Below, in pieces: positions 34,915 through 43,837 of a stretch of DNA of 64,000 nucleotides. The DNA is from UTCFX2 sp963788145 (GTDB lineage Bacteria; Chloroflexota; Anaerolineae; Anaerolineales; UBA4823), in the NCBI GenBank assembly GCA_963788145.1, contig CAWBFQ010000007.1, positions 434,001-498,000 on the forward strand, in the 5' to 3' direction. Every line of letters starts with the position of its first letter. The first letter of the stretch is position 1. The position numbers and the translations under genes are program-made. Under the pieces are notes generated by a model that was given only the letters and a program-made list of their open reading frames with translations, was not told the origin of the DNA and ran no database searches.

Positions 34915-36351
34915 ATGCAGAACCGGCTCAGGATTGGACTTATTGCAGGGGTGTTTTTGGCACTTGGTGTGCTGGGTATCTATCTTTGGGGCACACCGAG
35001 GCTGTTGTCGGTTTCTCCCGAAGATCGCGCGGAACGCGTTCCTTCCAGCGCTGTGATCCGGATTGTTTTTTCGCGCCCGCTCCAGACGGATGAATTGAAG
35101 ACCAGACTGACTCTTGTGCCTGAAATTGGCGGGAGCTTTCGATGGGAAGAGAGCACACTCATTTTTACGCCGGAGCTGCCCTGGCCAGCGGGCGTTACAG
35201 TGCAAGCGCGGCTTGAATCGGGGGCGCCAGCGAGCGGTTTTCCGCCCTTAGCGTTGCGTGGGGGCGCAGAATGGTCGTTTAAGATCCGCCAACAAGGGAT
35301 TGTATATCTCTATCCCGCCAACGGACCGGCGAACATGTATTTGTTGAACCCGGTCAGCGCTGAAAGTACTGCCCTTACGGATGTCGCTACCGGCGTGCTC
35401 GATTTCACAATCAGTCAGGATGGGAAGTCTCTGTATTACAGCATACGAAAACAATCGGAAGGGAGCGCGATCTATCGATTAGACCTGGTAGATACTGGCG
35501 AGGATACCCTTTTGGAGAGAACGATGACGCCCACCCGAACGCTGGAGTCCTCGATGGTGCTGGATTGTATGAAAGCGATTTGCCAGGGATTGGCGCTCGA
35601 CCTCAAGGACTCTACCTGGCATATGAACAAAGCGGGCAGTCGGGAGACAGCGGTCCGATGTTTCCGCAGGTTTGGATTTTGGGGCTTCCAGGGCAGAATT
35701 CCACCCCCTCCTTTTCAGGCTGGAGACCCGGTTCATCAAACGATCCTGCCAGCCTGGTCGAAAAACGGGCTGCTGGCATATTACGATTCGAATGAGATGG
35801 CTTATTTCTTTATTGAACCGAAGGGCGTCACGCTAGGCAAGTTCCCAAACCAGACCGGACAACAAGGAGCGTGGAGACCAGACGGCCAGGCATTCCTGGC
35901 GGCAGAAATTTTCTATCTGAATGCCAACATTTCTCCAGCTCTCTCCAATCTCGAGTCGCTGGCAGATAGCCGCCTGATTCTTTATGATCTAATCGCCGGC
36001 AAGACGGAGGATATCACGCCGGGCATGGGTGTGGAAGACGCCGTTCCGGCCTATTCCCCAGATGGAAACTATCTGGCTTTTGCTCGTAAATATCTCGATG
36101 TCCAACGCTGGACGCCGGGTCGCCAGTTATGGATTGCCAGGGTAGCAGGGCGAGAGGCGCGTCCGCTGACGGATTCTCCCTTGTATAATCATTTCGATTT
36201 CGCCTGGAGCTTCGGCGGAGATCAACTGGCGTATGTCCGTTTCAACCAGAGCGTCTTGTATGAGCCGCCAGAAATCTGGGTGCTTGATCTGCTCTCTAGC
36301 GAGGCTGTTCGTTATGTTCAAGATGGGTATAAGCCGCAATGGATTCCATAA
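34915..36351 (+). CDS. Exported Ig-like/PD40 beta-propeller protein with two compensating frameshifts
   Basis: The protein has one N-terminal membrane helix (IGLIAGVFLALGVLGIYLWG), then a bacterial Ig-like (Big_5/SbsA) domain (about 35-115, VPSSAVIRIVFSRPLQTDELK ... LIFTPELPW). A TolB/PD40-type beta-propeller with repeats such as DFTISQDGKSLYYSIRK and AYSPDGNYLAFARKY follows. It would sit outside the membrane in a binding or scaffold role. Between about 35597 and 35705 the annotated frame gives out-of-frame text, while the neighbouring frame gives RPQGLYLAYEQ and QVWILGLPGQNSTP, a proper propeller blade. The frame returns within a run of five C (ACCCCCTCC). So two single-base indels about 110 bases apart cancel each other. 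Confidence 0.8.
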   Translation: MQNRLRIGLIAGVFLALGVLGIYLWGTPRLLSVSPEDRAERVPSSAVIRIVFSRPLQTDELKTRLTLVPEIGGSFRWEESTLIFTPELPWPAGVTVQARLESGAPASGFPPLALRGGAEWSFKIRQQGIVYLYPANGPANMYLLNPVSAESTALTDVATGVLDFTISQDGKSLYYSIRKQSEGSAIYRLDLVDTGEDTLLERTMTPTRTLESSMVLDCMKAICQGLALDLKDSTWHMNKAGSRETAVRCFRRFGFWGFQGRIPPPPFQAGDPVHQTILPAWSKNGLLAYYDSNEMAYFFIEPKGVTLGKFPNQTGQQGAWRPDGQAFLAAEIFYLNANISPALSNLESLADSRLILYDLIAGKTEDITPGMGVEDAVPAYSPDGNYLAFARKYLDVQRWTPGRQLWIARVAGREARPLTDSPLYNHFDFAWSFGGDQLAYVRFNQSVLYEPPEIWVLDLLSSEAVRYVQDGYKPQWIP

Positions 36352-36375
36352 CCCCCAAAGTGGGCAAAAATGGGG

Positions 36376-36381
36376 TAGAAT
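36376..36381 (+). promoter_or_regulatory. Candidate -10 box TAGAAT for the LysM gene
   Basis: GGGGTAGAAT matches the GG-TANAAT form found at other promoters of this window. The start codon is 79 bases downstream (36461), so this transcript would have a leader. Confidence 0.4.
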
Positions 36382-36460
36382 CGAGAGACGAAAGTCCACC
36401 AATCACAAAGGATAGCGTTAAGACACGTTCTAAAACACAAGGAAAAGGTTTGAATAAAGA

Positions 36461-37234
36461 ATGAGCGATAAAGAAAGTGCCCAAAATGTGATCGAGGCCT
36501 ACCGCAAAAAACAGCAGGCAGCCCGAAAAGCGCCGGTGCTCTTTGGCGTCACGGCCGTATTAATCATTGCGGGTGCGGCGTTGCTAATTTTTTGGTTGTT
36601 TGGTTCTGGCGTTCCAAAATTATCGATCGGTCTGTTTGCAACGGATACTCCAACTCAGACAAATACGGCCACGCCAACTGCGACCTTGACCTCCAGCCCA
36701 ACAGCAATCGATACCCCTACGCCAACAGATACCCTTACGCCCACTCTACCCCCGACGCAATCTGGGCCTTTCGTTTACCAGGTCGAGGATGGCGACAATG
36801 CCTGGTCAATAGCCCAGGAGTTCAATGTGGATCTGCTGGTGTTGATCACGGTCAACAACCTGGATCCGGAGGACCCGACCATCCGAGTCGGCGATAAGCT
36901 GATCATCCCGGCTCCAGATACGAAATTGCCGAGTGCAACGCCGTTGCCGGACAATCTCAGCCGGGGGACAAAGATCAGTTACAATGTCCAACTGGGCGAC
37001 TCTCTGTTGGCGATTGCAAACCAGTTCAACAGCACGATTGAGTCGATCAAGGAAGAGAACGATATCGAGAACGAGAATGAGATCTTTCCCGGTCAGGTGC
37101 TGATCATTCTGGTCAACCTTGTCACGCCGGTCCCAACTTCTACAATCACGCCAACGGTTGTGTTCCAGGTGAATGGCACAGTGGTGCCGACTGCAATCAC
37201 GCCGGGGGCACCGGCTGCCACCGCTGCACCGTAA
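36461..37234 (+). CDS. Membrane-anchored protein with two LysM domains
   Basis: The 257-residue protein has a short cytoplasmic start, one transmembrane helix (25-47, APVLFGVTAVLIIAGAALL), a Thr/Pro-rich spacer (about 58-100) and two LysM domains. These are residues about 104-150 (FVYQVEDGDNAWSIAQEFN ... GDKLIIP) and about 172-218 (ISYNVQLGDSLLAIANQFN ... GQVLIIL), followed by a short Thr/Pro tail. LysM domains bind N-acetylglucosamine-containing glycans such as peptidoglycan, so it probably holds the envelope together or senses it from outside the membrane. AAGG lies upstream of the ATG. A strong terminator follows, so it ends its transcript. Confidence 0.88.
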   Translation: MSDKESAQNVIEAYRKKQQAARKAPVLFGVTAVLIIAGAALLIFWLFGSGVPKLSIGLFATDTPTQTNTATPTATLTSSPTAIDTPTPTDTLTPTLPPTQSGPFVYQVEDGDNAWSIAQEFNVDLLVLITVNNLDPEDPTIRVGDKLIIPAPDTKLPSATPLPDNLSRGTKISYNVQLGDSLLAIANQFNSTIESIKEENDIENENEIFPGQVLIILVNLVTPVPTSTITPTVVFQVNGTVVPTAITPGAPAATAAP

Positions 37235-37269
37235 ATTGGATGATTTATCTGGCCATTGGCCTAATAGAA

Positions 37270-37311
37270 CGCTGCCGCAGACAGGTGGATTCTGCGGCAG
37301 CGCCCCTTTAA
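37270..37311 (+). terminator. Terminator hairpin after the LysM gene
   Basis: CGCTGCCGCAGA (37270-37281) and TCTGCGGCAGCG (37291-37302) form a perfect 12-base-pair GC-rich stem with a 9-base loop, followed by CCCCTTTAAAA. Confidence 0.85.
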
Positions 37312-37329
37312 AATCTGGATGGATAATCG

Positions 37330-37518
37330 ATGTGCATATTTTGCGCCGCAATACCAGCAACCCTGGCTGTGGGTGTGAAAATCAACTCCCAACAACAAGC
37401 CCAAGCTGACAGGGATGAGGCAGCCTCCCGCCAAATTCCCGTAAAGGCTGTTACAGCCATTACTGTGGCTGGCCTGGTGGTCGCCTCGATCACATATCAC
37501 ACGCAATTTGGGGCATAA
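37330..37518 (+). CDS. Tiny CxxC membrane protein, unknown
   Basis: A 62-residue frame starts at ATG 37330 with GGATGGA seven bases upstream. It begins MCIFCAAIPATLAVGV, placing a CxxC pair at the very N-terminus before a hydrophobic stretch, then a charged segment (INSQQQAQADRDEAASRQ), then a second hydrophobic helix (AVTAITVAGLVVASITY). The plausible hairpin topology and start signal favour a real gene. The overlapping minus-strand frame has no such signal. No family is recognised; metal, heme or redox binding by the CxxC would be speculation. Confidence 0.45.
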   Translation: MCIFCAAIPATLAVGVKINSQQQAQADRDEAASRQIPVKAVTAITVAGLVVASITYHTQFGA

Positions 37519-37542
37519 TCTCAGCCGCTGAGTGAGACAGAG

Positions 37543-38742
37543 TTATCGAACGAGTTGGCTGGAGCGCTCGATGCTCTGCAAGATTTCAGCAGCCTCTTCC
37601 GCATCGGCAATATGCACACGCCCATCGGCATCTGTGTGAGTGGGGATCAGTTCGTAACCAATATATTTTGTCCCTTTGAATTTCACCATTAAGATAATCC
37701 CCTGACGGTGATCGCGCAGCCCCTGGTCAAAGACGAAATTTCCCAGGCCGTAAAACACTGGCACACCATCGATCTCCTGAATCGCCTGGACAACATGGGT
37801 GTGGTTGCCAACCACCAGATCAGCCCCGGCTGCGATCAGCTGTCTGGCTTGCTGGGTTTGCAGCCAATTGGGGACAGAAATATCCTCTGAACCCCAATGA
37901 GGTAAAGCGATCACCACATCGGATATCTGCCGGGCTTGCTCGATGGCGGTATGAATATTCTCTGCGTCTAGCAGGGCAATTCCAGGATGATCTTCAGCAG
38001 CAAACACGCTTGGATCCATCTTGCTATCGCCCAGCGAGACAAACCCAAAGCGGACACCATGAATTGTGAAGACAACCGGTTGAAGCGCTTCAGCCAGGTT
38101 TTTGCCCGCTCCAACGGGCTGGATGCCAACCCGTTTCAGGTTGTTCAAGGTGTCGAAAAAGGCGTAGTCGCACCAGGATTTCATCAGCCCGCAATCTTTG
38201 ATATGGTTGGTGGCGACGCTCATCAAGTCAAAGCCAGCCCGCGCGGCCGCGTCAGCATTGCTCGGCTTGCCGACTAGCTGCCACGTCCAGATACAACCGG
38301 TGCTCTCAACTCGATCGGACATTGTGGCGTTGTATACCCCGACGGATCGGTCTGCTTTGCTGATGATATTGCGCACCTCTTCATAAGGGTAGTCAGGGTT
38401 GTCCCTGGCATCCAGAGCAGCCTGCACACAGCGGGCAGGCACGATCACGCCCGTGAAAAGCAGGGTGGTGGTGATGGGTTCCGTAGTAGCCGTCAGCGTG
38501 GAGGTTCGAGTTGGATCCGGCGCAGTCGTGGCTGGCGGCGGTGTGTTTGTTCGGGGTGTTACCCCAGTCGGGCTGGCGCTGGCTGTTGGCGGGTAGAAAA
38601 CCGGGGTCGGGTCAGCGGGAGAACTGGTCGCAGTCTCTCTGTTGGAAGGCGTCTGAGTTGGCTTTGTTGGCAAGCTCTGGCAGGAAGATAGAGGCAAAAG
38701 AATCAAAGTCAGGATCAAAATCCGCGACCTGATTGTATTCAT
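37543..38742 (-). CDS. CapA-family (poly-gamma-glutamate capsule-type) lipoprotein
   Basis: From ATG 38742 the protein starts with a lipoprotein signal (MNTIRSRILILTLILLPLSSC), then a long Thr/Pro/Ser-rich linker, then a CapA/PGA_cap metallophosphoesterase-like domain (about 95-390). Domain motifs are MSVATNHIKDCG, IALPHWGSED, GADLVVGNHTHVVQ and YGLGNFVFDQ. The first metal-site motif, usually TGDVMLGR, reads TGVIVPAR, so the leading aspartate is missing. It may therefore bind a ligand rather than catalyse. I choose this start over 38877 because AAGGA precedes it and it gives the lipobox. CapA relatives take part in capsule polymer handling at the outer face of the membrane. Confidence 0.85.
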   Translation of the reverse strand: MNTIRSRILILTLILLPLSSCQSLPTKPTQTPSNRETATSSPADPTPVFYPPTASASPTGVTPRTNTPPPATTAPDPTRTSTLTATTEPITTTLLFTGVIVPARCVQAALDARDNPDYPYEEVRNIISKADRSVGVYNATMSDRVESTGCIWTWQLVGKPSNADAAARAGFDLMSVATNHIKDCGLMKSWCDYAFFDTLNNLKRVGIQPVGAGKNLAEALQPVVFTIHGVRFGFVSLGDSKMDPSVFAAEDHPGIALLDAENIHTAIEQARQISDVVIALPHWGSEDISVPNWLQTQQARQLIAAGADLVVGNHTHVVQAIQEIDGVPVFYGLGNFVFDQGLRDHRQGIILMVKFKGTKYIGYELIPTHTDADGRVHIADAEEAAEILQSIERSSQLVR

Positions 38743-38806
38743 GAACAAAATCCTTTTCGGCGATGCTCGGCGAGGGCGGGAATGTAGGACCATGGCAGTG
38801 AATGAT

Positions 38807-41236
38807 TTATGATTCGTCGACAGGGGGGGCAGCGGATCCGTAATCCAAGATTTCGCGTGTGTTTGATCCGGGTTCAAGCGGCGCGATAATGCCTTTTTCT
38901 TCCATAGTCTCGATCAAACGGGCAGCGCGGGTGTAACCGATCCGTAAGCGGCGTTGAAGCATTGAGATCGATCCGCGACCCTGGCGGCGGGAAAGATCAA
39001 TCGCCTCCTTTAGCATCGGATCGCCTTCTTCTGCTTTCATTTCCTCCCATAAAGGCATCTGTTTGAGCGGGATCCCACTGGGGGCAGCATCGACGATACC
39101 ACCAGCGGCAGTTGCAGCCGGCTGGTAAAGCCCGGCATAGCCTTGCCAGTATGCGACCAGGCGTTGGATTTCGCTCTCTGACACGTAAACTCCCTGCAAG
39201 CGGACGGGAGCCGGGGCATCTGGGGCTTGAAAGAGCATGTCCCCGCGGCCAAGCAGGCGTTCGGCGCCCGGCTGGTCCAGGATCACCCGGCTGTCTATTC
39301 CAGAAGCAACAGCAAAGGCAATTCGCGCCGGAAAATTGGCTTTAATCAGGCCAGTGACAACATCAACGGAGGGACGCTGGGTAGCGATCACCAGGTGAAT
39401 ACCGGTGGCGCGGGCCAGTTGGGCCAGACGGGTGATTGTGCGCTCGGTCTCATCTGGGGCGAGCATCATCAGATCTGCCAACTCATCGATGATCACAACC
39501 AGGTAGGGCAGCTTTTGTTCGCCGCGGCTTACGATTTTGTGATTGTACTCCTGGATGTTTCGGCAGCCGGCTTCTGCCAGTTTTCTGTAGCGCATATCCA
39601 TTTCGCGGGTAACCCATTGCAGAACGGTTACTACTCGCTCCAGATCCACCACCACCGGGGCGAGCAGATGAGGAATTCCGTTGTAGCCAGTCAGTTCGAC
39701 CCGCTTTGGATCCACCATCACAAGGCGCAGGTCATCTGGAGTGTTGTTCAAAAGCAGCCCGCAGATCAACGCATTGACGCAAACCGACTTGCCAGAGCCG
39801 GTTGCTCCAGCCACCAGCAGATGAGGCATATTGCTCAAGTCGGCTGCAACCGCATTTCCAGATACGTTTAGTCCCAGTGCAAAGCGGAGAGGGTTTTTCA
39901 GGCGATTGAAGGCTTCGCTCGTGAGTAAATCGCGCAAAGCCACCAATGAGACCTCATCATTTGGCACCTCGATCCCAACGAACCCTTTGCCGGGCACCGG
40001 GGCCTGAACGCGAATAGTACGAGCGGAAAGCGCCAGGGCAAGATCGTCTGCCAGGGCGGAGATCTTGCCAACCCGGACGCGCATGCGCCCGCCGCGGAAT
40101 TCGATGAAATCTGGCTCGACCCCAAATTGCGTGATCGTTGGTCCCCGGTTGATTTCCACAACCCGGGCTGGAGCGCCGAAGGAGGAGAGGGTCTCTTCGA
40201 TGACATTGGCGCGCTGCTGGTCCGATTCTTCGTTGACGCTGAGCTGGCTGCCTTCGTCGAGGATTTGGTCAATCGGCGGCAGTTCCCAATGAGGCGCAGG
40301 AGCAGCTTTTGCCAGATGGGTTGGATTATTGATCAAGGCTGGATTGAATGGTCCAGCTTGGGGAATGGATGGCGCAGCCGATGGGTTTGATGAGGTTGAA
40401 TATTCAATATAGTCGGGTGGAGGGACTGGGATACCTGCGCCGGCCGACCGGCGTTCCTGGCTGATCTCGATGATCCAGTCTTGCAGGCGGTCAAATACGG
40501 AGATGAGCCCGCTAAACATTTCAGCAATGGTAATATCCAGTGTGATGGCTAATGCGATGATCAGCCAGGCAGCCAGGGCTACTGCGGCCCCGCCTTTTCC
40601 CAGCGTGAGGAGCAAAAAGCCGGTTGCTGCTGCTCCGACGTAACCACCGCCGGCGGGGATCCGGGCTAGGCTGAATGGGTCCTGACCACTGTATAGAACT
40701 GCGATGAAGTGCAAGACGGCAAGTAAACATAAATAAAGCAATGCCATCCCCAATAACCGCTCAATTGCCAGTTGGGGAATCCGTTCAAAGTTGCGTAATA
40801 CAAACCACAACCCGGCGCCGATGAGAATGAACGGGAAGATATACATGCCCCATCCCAGACCCAGGCCCAGCGCATCCGTCCAGCCGCTGGTCAGGCTACC
40901 CTGGATGGGAGAGAGCATACTCAGCAGGGTGAGCATACCGACCAGGGTCATGGAAATACCCAGTATATCCAGCTTGCGGTCCAGGGAAAGCCCTTCACGA
41001 ACCGGGCGAGGCGGGCTGTGCTTTTTGGGGTTGGCTTTTTGCGGGTTCAGTAGCCCTGCCAACCTGCTGGCGACCGGAACCGCTATCGGCGCGGCAGGTT
41101 TACGAGCAGTTTTGCCGCTGGAGGATTGGCGGTTCGAACTGCCAGTTTTCGATTTCGGAGCAGGGGTATGCCCGCCAGGTTTGACGGCGGTTTTTTGAGG
41201 GTGTTTGGAGGTTTTCTTCGGAGCAGCCATATTCAA
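38807..41236 (-). CDS. ftsK: DNA translocase FtsK/SpoIIIE
   Basis: FtsK pumps DNA at the division septum and aids chromosome dimer resolution. The protein (809 residues) has a basic Pro/Lys-rich start, four N-terminal transmembrane helices (about 90-240), a linker, the alpha domain and the RecA-like motor. The motor carries Walker A GATGSGKS and Walker B VVIIDELADLMM, and the protein ends with the DNA-reading gamma winged helix (RQGRGSISMLQRRLRIGYTR). The linker is short compared with Escherichia coli. TTG 41236 and ATG 41230 are both possible starts; a TATAAT box at 41242-41247 makes a very short or absent leader likely. Confidence 0.95.
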   Translation of the reverse strand: MNMAAPKKTSKHPQKTAVKPGGHTPAPKSKTGSSNRQSSSGKTARKPAAPIAVPVASRLAGLLNPQKANPKKHSPPRPVREGLSLDRKLDILGISMTLVGMLTLLSMLSPIQGSLTSGWTDALGLGLGWGMYIFPFILIGAGLWFVLRNFERIPQLAIERLLGMALLYLCLLAVLHFIAVLYSGQDPFSLARIPAGGGYVGAAATGFLLLTLGKGGAAVALAAWLIIALAITLDITIAEMFSGLISVFDRLQDWIIEISQERRSAGAGIPVPPPDYIEYSTSSNPSAAPSIPQAGPFNPALINNPTHLAKAAPAPHWELPPIDQILDEGSQLSVNEESDQQRANVIEETLSSFGAPARVVEINRGPTITQFGVEPDFIEFRGGRMRVRVGKISALADDLALALSARTIRVQAPVPGKGFVGIEVPNDEVSLVALRDLLTSEAFNRLKNPLRFALGLNVSGNAVAADLSNMPHLLVAGATGSGKSVCVNALICGLLLNNTPDDLRLVMVDPKRVELTGYNGIPHLLAPVVVDLERVVTVLQWVTREMDMRYRKLAEAGCRNIQEYNHKIVSRGEQKLPYLVVIIDELADLMMLAPDETERTITRLAQLARATGIHLVIATQRPSVDVVTGLIKANFPARIAFAVASGIDSRVILDQPGAERLLGRGDMLFQAPDAPAPVRLQGVYVSESEIQRLVAYWQGYAGLYQPAATAAGGIVDAAPSGIPLKQMPLWEEMKAEEGDPMLKEAIDLSRRQGRGSISMLQRRLRIGYTRAARLIETMEEKGIIAPLEPGSNTREILDYGSAAPPVDES

Positions 41237-41241
41237 CAGGA

Positions 41242-41247
41242 ATTATA
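41242..41247 (-). promoter_or_regulatory. -10 box TATAAT of ftsK
   Basis: TGCTATAAT on the minus strand lies 5 bases before TTG 41236 and 11 before ATG 41230. The predicted transcription start falls within or just before the first codons. Confidence 0.55.
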
Positions 41248-41306
41248 GCACATATGGTCTGCCAGATAATCCCCCTCGTGCGGCATGTTGGCAGGCAAAC
41301 ATGAGG

Positions 41307-41312
41307 TACAAT
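41307..41312 (+). promoter_or_regulatory. Candidate -10 box TACAAT of the RNase Z gene
   Basis: GAGGTACAAT would start transcription near 41319. That is after the earliest in-frame start (41285) and so supports TTG 41360 as the true start of the RNase Z gene. Confidence 0.45.
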
Positions 41313-41359
41313 TACAGAGCAACCAGGTCAGATTATTCTTTCAAAAGAAAAGGTATTCC

Positions 41360-42352
41360 TTGTTCGAGATTGTATTCCTTGGTACGTCGGCATCGGCGCC
41401 TTCTGCTCGTCGCGGCCTTTCTGCTCAAATCGTGATGCATGATGAGTATCGCTTCCTGATCGACTGTGGCGAGGGAACGCAGCGCCAGATCATGCAGTCC
41501 GGTTTGGGTTTTAAGCGGCTGAGCCGGATCCTGATTACACACGGGCATCTGGATCATATTCTGGGGTTGGCTGGATTGCTTTCAACCTTCACCCGCTGGG
41601 AGACGATTGAATTCCTTGAAATCTATGCTGGCGCCTGGGCGTTGGAGCGAATCCGCGATTTGTTGTATGGGGTGGTGTTGCGAGGCGCCAGACCTCCCAT
41701 GGAGATCCGCATGCATGCTATTGAAGCCGGGGTGATATTTGATGAGAAAGATTTTCAGGTGTCGGCTTTTCCGGTCTATCATCGCGGTCCGGATTGTTTT
41801 GGCTTTCTGTTTGAAGAGAAGTCTCGGCGACCTTTCTTGCCTGAGCGGGCCGAAGCTTTGGAAATCCCAGCCGGTCTCTGGCGTGGAAAGTTAGTCAATG
41901 GGCAATCTGTTCAATTACCAGATGGTCGTTGGATCACGCCAGATCAGGTGTTGGGGCCTGTTCGAGCGGGTACACGTCTGGTGCATATCGGTGATGTTGG
42001 CCGAACGGAAGAACTGGAGCTGATCTGCCGGGAGGCGGATGCATTGGTGATTGAGTTTACCTATCTGGAGGAAGAAACTCAGATGGCGGATGATTTCGCT
42101 CATCTGACAGCCCGACGGGCAGCAGAGTTGGCAAAACGAGCCGGGGTGTCAAACCTGATCCTGACCCATCTCTCGAGGCGTTATCGTGAGCGGGATGTGG
42201 CGGCGGAGGCTCGCTCAGTTTTTCCAGGAGCCTATGTGGCTCGCGATTTTGATCATTTCCAGGTTCGGCGAGGGGAAATGGTCAAGGTGGATAAAGATCA
42301 TCCAGTGGATAAAAAAAACGGCTCTCGTCAGGTCAATCCACTGGATAGCTGA
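41360..42352 (+). CDS. rnz: Ribonuclease Z (tRNA 3' endonuclease)
   Basis: RNase Z removes 3' trailers from tRNA precursors. This metallo-beta-lactamase-fold protein starts LFEIVFLGTSASAPSARRG, as ElaC-type RNase Z does, and has the metal motif HGHLDH at residues 61-66. Downstream ligands are the His of YHRGPDCFGF, the Asp of IGDVGRTEE and the His of LTHLSRRY. TTG 41360 is chosen because AAAAGG precedes it, the domain begins there, and a promoter-like TACAAT lies between it and the earlier in-frame start. Length (330) is slightly over the typical 305-310 owing to a C-terminal tail. Confidence 0.9.
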   Translation: MFEIVFLGTSASAPSARRGLSAQIVMHDEYRFLIDCGEGTQRQIMQSGLGFKRLSRILITHGHLDHILGLAGLLSTFTRWETIEFLEIYAGAWALERIRDLLYGVVLRGARPPMEIRMHAIEAGVIFDEKDFQVSAFPVYHRGPDCFGFLFEEKSRRPFLPERAEALEIPAGLWRGKLVNGQSVQLPDGRWITPDQVLGPVRAGTRLVHIGDVGRTEELELICREADALVIEFTYLEEETQMADDFAHLTARRAAELAKRAGVSNLILTHLSRRYRERDVAAEARSVFPGAYVARDFDHFQVRRGEMVKVDKDHPVDKKNGSRQVNPLDS

Positions 42353-42379
42353 ACGAGAAGCCGGTTTCGGGCGGTTTTT
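42319..42379 (+). terminator. Probable terminator at the end of rnz
   Basis: CGGCTCTCGT (42319-42328) can pair with ACGAGAAGCCG (42353-42363, one bulge), and six T follow at 42374-42379. An alternative perfect 10-base repeat, TCCAGTGGAT 42301-42310 with ATCCACTGGA 42336-42345, competes with it. The gene on the opposite strand ends at 42387. Confidence 0.45.
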
Positions 42380-42386
42380 TGATAGA

Positions 42387-43028
42387 TCAGCGCAAGCGTT
42401 GTTCTTTCCAAATATCAGCTTCATTGTGATAACCAGCCTGCTCCCAGAACCCCAGGCTGTCTTGAGCCATAAACTCGAGCCCCCGCAGCCACTTAGCTCC
42501 TTTCCAGAGGTATGGGCTTTTCAGGTCATCCCGACCGGGAATATGCCCGATCACTCCACGCAACGGGTAGCCGTGATCGGGTGTAATTGGCTCTCCATTG
42601 TAATGTGTCGCCAGTAAGAAGTTCTCCTGCATAACCACTTCCAGCGGTAGATTGACAGTGAAACCATAATCAGCGTGCTGCATGACATAATGAGCGCTGG
42701 TTTTGAGTTTAATCAATCCCTGGTCGATCAGTGTGCGGATGGATATACCCTCCCAGGTTGTGTCGAATTTGCTCCAGCGTGTCACGCAATGCAGATCCAT
42801 ATGGATCTGAGTGCGGGGGAGTTGTTGGATTTCATCCCATGTCCAGCGCACCTCCTGATCTACCTCACCCCAAATCCGAAAATCCCATGTGGCCGGGTTG
42901 AAATGCGGAACCGGACCATAGTGAAGCACCGGAAATTTTTGAGTGAGCGATTGGCCCGGAGGAAGGCGCCCTTCATTTTCGACCCGCTCCTCATCCTTTT
43001 TTCGGCGTAAGAATTGATCAAACATCAT
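42387..43028 (-). CDS. Sulfite-oxidase-like molybdopterin oxidoreductase (YuiH type)
   Basis: This 213-residue soluble protein is a stand-alone SUOX molybdopterin-binding domain: WDFRIWGEV, then WTWDEIQQLPRTQIHMDLHCVTRWSKFDTTWEG with the molybdenum-ligand cysteine in HCVTRWS, YGFTVNLPLE, and HGYPLRGVIGHIPGRDDLKSPYLWKGAKWLRGLEF-like ending. No Tat signal is seen, unlike MsrP, so it is probably cytoplasmic. The substrate of this subgroup is not known. Its neighbours do not hint at a partner. Start at ATG 43028 or the following ATG is supported by AGGAGG a few bases upstream. Confidence 0.88.
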   Translation of the reverse strand: MMFDQFLRRKKDEERVENEGRLPPGQSLTQKFPVLHYGPVPHFNPATWDFRIWGEVDQEVRWTWDEIQQLPRTQIHMDLHCVTRWSKFDTTWEGISIRTLIDQGLIKLKTSAHYVMQHADYGFTVNLPLEVVMQENFLLATHYNGEPITPDHGYPLRGVIGHIPGRDDLKSPYLWKGAKWLRGLEFMAQDSLGFWEQAGYHNEADIWKEQRLR

Positions 43029-43118
43029 AGATATACCTCCTGGTATAAGAGCGTATTATATCAGGCAAGGGCGGTCGGGATTATAAAGCGCGGGAGAATA
43101 TATGAGTGGTTCGTGTGC

Positions 43119-43802
43119 TTATATGGCTATGCTCTCTCCAGGCTTGAGCAGCCGGACCTTGCTGCTGGTCTCGGTTTCGACGCGCTTTTCCCACACAGCC
43201 GGATCCTGGGCGATTAATCCCCAGGTATCATAGTGATATGGAACGACATATTTTGGGGTGAGCAACTTAACTGCTCGCAGGGCGTCATCCGGTCCCATGG
43301 TGAAATTGTCTCCGATAGGCAAGAAAGCTAACTCCACGCCTTCCTCGCCGATCAAACCCATATCGCCAAACAAGCCGGTATCGCAGGCCAAGTAGATCTT
43401 TTTGTCTTCAAGAGTGGTCAATAAGAAACCAGCAGCGACTCCACCGTAAGAGCCGTCTGGCAGGATCGATCCATGAACGGCCAGGGTCAATTTCAGGTAG
43501 CCAAAGGGGTGTTTATAACCTCCGCCTTGTTGCTGGCCGTGGGTTTGCAAGCCTTTCTTGCTCAACCAGCTGGCGATCTCGACATTGGAGATCACCATAG
43601 CTCCGGTACGTTTGGCAATCTGGACGGTATCCCCGATGTGGTCGAAATGGCCATGCGATAATAAAATATAGTCGGCATTAACCTTGTCCGGGGATACGGA
43701 CGTGGATGGGTTATCCGTAAAAAATGGATCGACCAGGATGGTAAAGCCGCTTGTTTCGATGGATAGGGCAGAATGTCCAAACCAGGTGATTTTAGCGCTC
43801 AT
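43119..43802 (-). CDS. UPF0173-type metal-dependent hydrolase
   Basis: The 227-residue metallo-beta-lactamase-fold protein starts KITWFGHSALSIETSGFTILVDPFF, with the motif LSHGHFDHIGD as metal site. It ends with GPDDALRAVKLLTPKYVVPYHYDTW and adds the C-terminal His ligand. This is the pattern of the UPF0173/YtkL metal-dependent hydrolases, whose substrates are mostly undefined. A strong AAGGAGGT ribosome site precedes the start. It sits 36 bases upstream of the end of the YfcC-type carrier gene, all on the minus strand, so the carrier, this hydrolase and the Mo enzyme could be one transcript. Confidence 0.9.
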   Translation of the reverse strand: MSAKITWFGHSALSIETSGFTILVDPFFTDNPSTSVSPDKVNADYILLSHGHFDHIGDTVQIAKRTGAMVISNVEIASWLSKKGLQTHGQQQGGGYKHPFGYLKLTLAVHGSILPDGSYGGVAAGFLLTTLEDKKIYLACDTGLFGDMGLIGEEGVELAFLPIGDNFTMGPDDALRAVKLLTPKYVVPYHYDTWGLIAQDPAVWEKRVETETSSKVRLLKPGESIAI

Positions 43803-43837
43803 AAAGACCTCCTTCTATTTTCTACAGGATACGGATG

